Shown: positions 62,551-64,000 of the stretch, piece by piece | Position numbering within the stretch: position 1 is the first letter of the stretch | Layout: the number at the start of each line of letters is the position of its first letter | Origin: Paramoeba atlantica | Lineage: Eukaryota > Discosea | DNA: 64,000 nucleotides | Assembly: GCA_977017575.1 (NCBI GenBank) | Contig: CDRNVI010000149.1 | Coordinates: 186,001-250,000, forward strand | Direction: 5' to 3' | Translations under genes and position numbers: made by a program | The notes under the pieces: model-generated | Databases searched by the model: none | What the model was told of the DNA's origin: nothing | Seen by the model: the letters and a program-made list of their open reading frames with translations, nothing else

Positions 62551-64000
62551 TTTAATGAAGTCAGTGCAAGTTTTCCAAGTTGATACAGAAAGTGTGAAGA
62601 AGAGTGAATATTTTTCACTCTTGTTGGAGCTTTCATCAATAAGTCAGATCCACCACCACAATCAAGACTATCATCATCAACAACCTGTTCAACTCAAAAA
62701 GACAGATTTTTGATTAGGACCTTTCAAAAAGCTTCTTCAACAAGATCACATTTATGGGCATGGCAACCAAGAATCTGAAGGATTTTTCCAGCCATTTGAC
62801 TCAATTCTCCAACTGCTGCTGGGTTTGAAGGAGTATGATCCCCCATCACAGATTCAAAGGAAGAGAGGCTCAAAGAATCTGAAAAGGACTGGGTTTTAGG
62901 GAATTTCTTTGCTAGATTTTGGAGACCATTTAAAAGAGAAAAAATATCCTTTGCAATTGACAGGGCATCATGATCAACTGTTTCTCAAATACTTAAATTA
63001 ACATACCTACCTTTGCCCTGGATCCCAATAGAAAGAAGATTTTGTCCTTGTAATGAACTTTCATCATGAGAGAGAGTTGAGGATTTTCATTCTTGGACTC
63101 ATAGTAGTACTTCTAATTTTGATTGGATGCTGCCTTCACAACAAATCTATTGGATTGTGGTTGGTGATGGAAGAGTAGGGTCTTTTTTCAAAAAAATTCA
63201 GAAAAATTCTCAAATTGCAGGAGAAATATTTCTCTGGGCCATATCAAGGGAAGAAAGAGAATTACAATCCACCAGCACCAAGTTCAAGAGTTCTTACCTG
63301 CTCCTCCTCTTCTTCTTTTCCTTTTTCATCATTCTCCTCATCCTCCTCAGTCTTCTTTGCAAGCAAGGAGGTCATGAAATGAAATTTCCTCAGGAAGATC
63401 AATCAAATGATAAACTTTTATCAACAAAAAGATCAAGGTTATTAAATGCTTTGATGTGTGGTGGGCAGCAAATAAAATAACCACAAGCAGGTTGGCTTTC
63501 CTTGTTTCAATCATGACCACTTCATAAACCACCAGAAAATTCCCCACCACTTCCACAAAAGCAGATTGCCCAACTTTATCAAAGAATTTGGGGGCCAATA
63601 AAGAAAAACAACCATTTTCATTCAAAACAAAATGTTCAACAACAATTCACAATTTTCAGTGTTTCAATCATTGGTTCTAGGAGGTGAGTCCTTCTCTAAT
63701 AATTTTTCAATCTAAAACCTTTTTTAATTGTCTTCACCATTTCTCCTCAGACAAGGAAGGAACAGCAATGAATGGTCCAGCATAAGTCATTGCTTTGTGG
63801 TCTGGTCCTTGACAATATTCACACTCAGCTTGCACTACTTTCAAGAATCGCTTCTTTATGGGTTTCATGAGTCTTTTTTCAAAAAAAAAAAAGATCAGTT
63901 TCAAGAAGAGGGTCTTTGAATTTAAAATCCAAAAAAATTTTGGGGATTGAAAGAAATACCTGCCTTAATCAAAGTTGTACAATAATTTTTTTGAGCAATT
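62551..64000. other. CpG-poor region with coding-like pieces, unidentified
   Basis: The minus strand from ~63625 to ~63290 reads as NENGCFSLLAPKFFDKVG ... VEVVGNFLVVYEVVMIETRK, then an acidic stretch rich in Glu/Asp (63300-63360). It has shifts and no recognised domain. Probably a decayed gene or transposon. Confidence 0.4.

Noticed and set aside
63127..63480. Membrane protein with a Leu/Phe-rich segment
   Set aside because: The apparent transmembrane stretch is the antisense of a Glu/Asp-rich run, and the rest of the frame lacks coding character.

Overview
The window is nuclear DNA of a eukaryote. The 18S, 5.8S and 28S rRNA genes have fungal-type conserved blocks, and the 5.8S resembles early-diverging (zygomycete- or chytrid-grade) fungi. 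Genes carry short GT-AG introns, some tRNA genes end in T-runs, and transposons are abundant. I cannot name the genus. Coding and rRNA regions have mixed composition, spacers are strongly pyrimidine-biased, and the satellite is about 81% A+T.

Layout. 1-668 is the start-codon end of a polyubiquitin gene (minus strand). 669-5239 is C/T- and T/G-rich low-complexity DNA, followed by tRNA-Lys. 6.0-16.0 kb holds an island of intron-containing, CpG-retaining genes that I do not recognise, most with one or more frame breaks, plus a piggyBac-like transposase gene with an N-terminal zinc knuckle. 17.0-19.1 kb is A/T-rich spacer. 19094-25923 is one complete rDNA unit (18S-ITS1-5.8S-ITS2-28S) with no second unit on either side in the window. 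It is followed by tRNA-Gly, a slightly degenerate tRNA-His and tRNA-Met.

27-49 kb is a transposon graveyard: a decayed Harbinger-type (DDE_Tnp_4-like) transposase, a nearly full-length piggyBac element with 15-bp terminal inverted repeats but a broken transposase, a young Ty3/gypsy chromovirus (39819-45010) with near-identical LTRs and a 6-bp target duplication, a second fragment of the same piggyBac family, and a LINE remnant with reverse transcriptase and RNase H. 49912-61877 is a homogeneous satellite of 193-bp units, 61 regular copies plus a degenerate 62nd, and a plausible centromere candidate. Beyond it lies a tRNA-derived SINE with 17-bp target duplications and a short stretch of unidentified DNA.

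The most interesting thread is CpG loss. The old transposon tracts are almost free of CpG while the gene island, rDNA and Ty3 are not. Both differences between the Ty3 LTRs, the D-to-N change in its reverse transcriptase active site, a piggyBac TIR mismatch and differences in a duplicated C/T block are all CpG/TpG or CpG/CpA pairs. Every in-frame stop I could place confidently inside five reading frames is TGA, which CGA (Arg) yields by the same change. The simplest reading is cytosine-methylation-driven decay of repeats. UGA recoding is the alternative that should be excluded.
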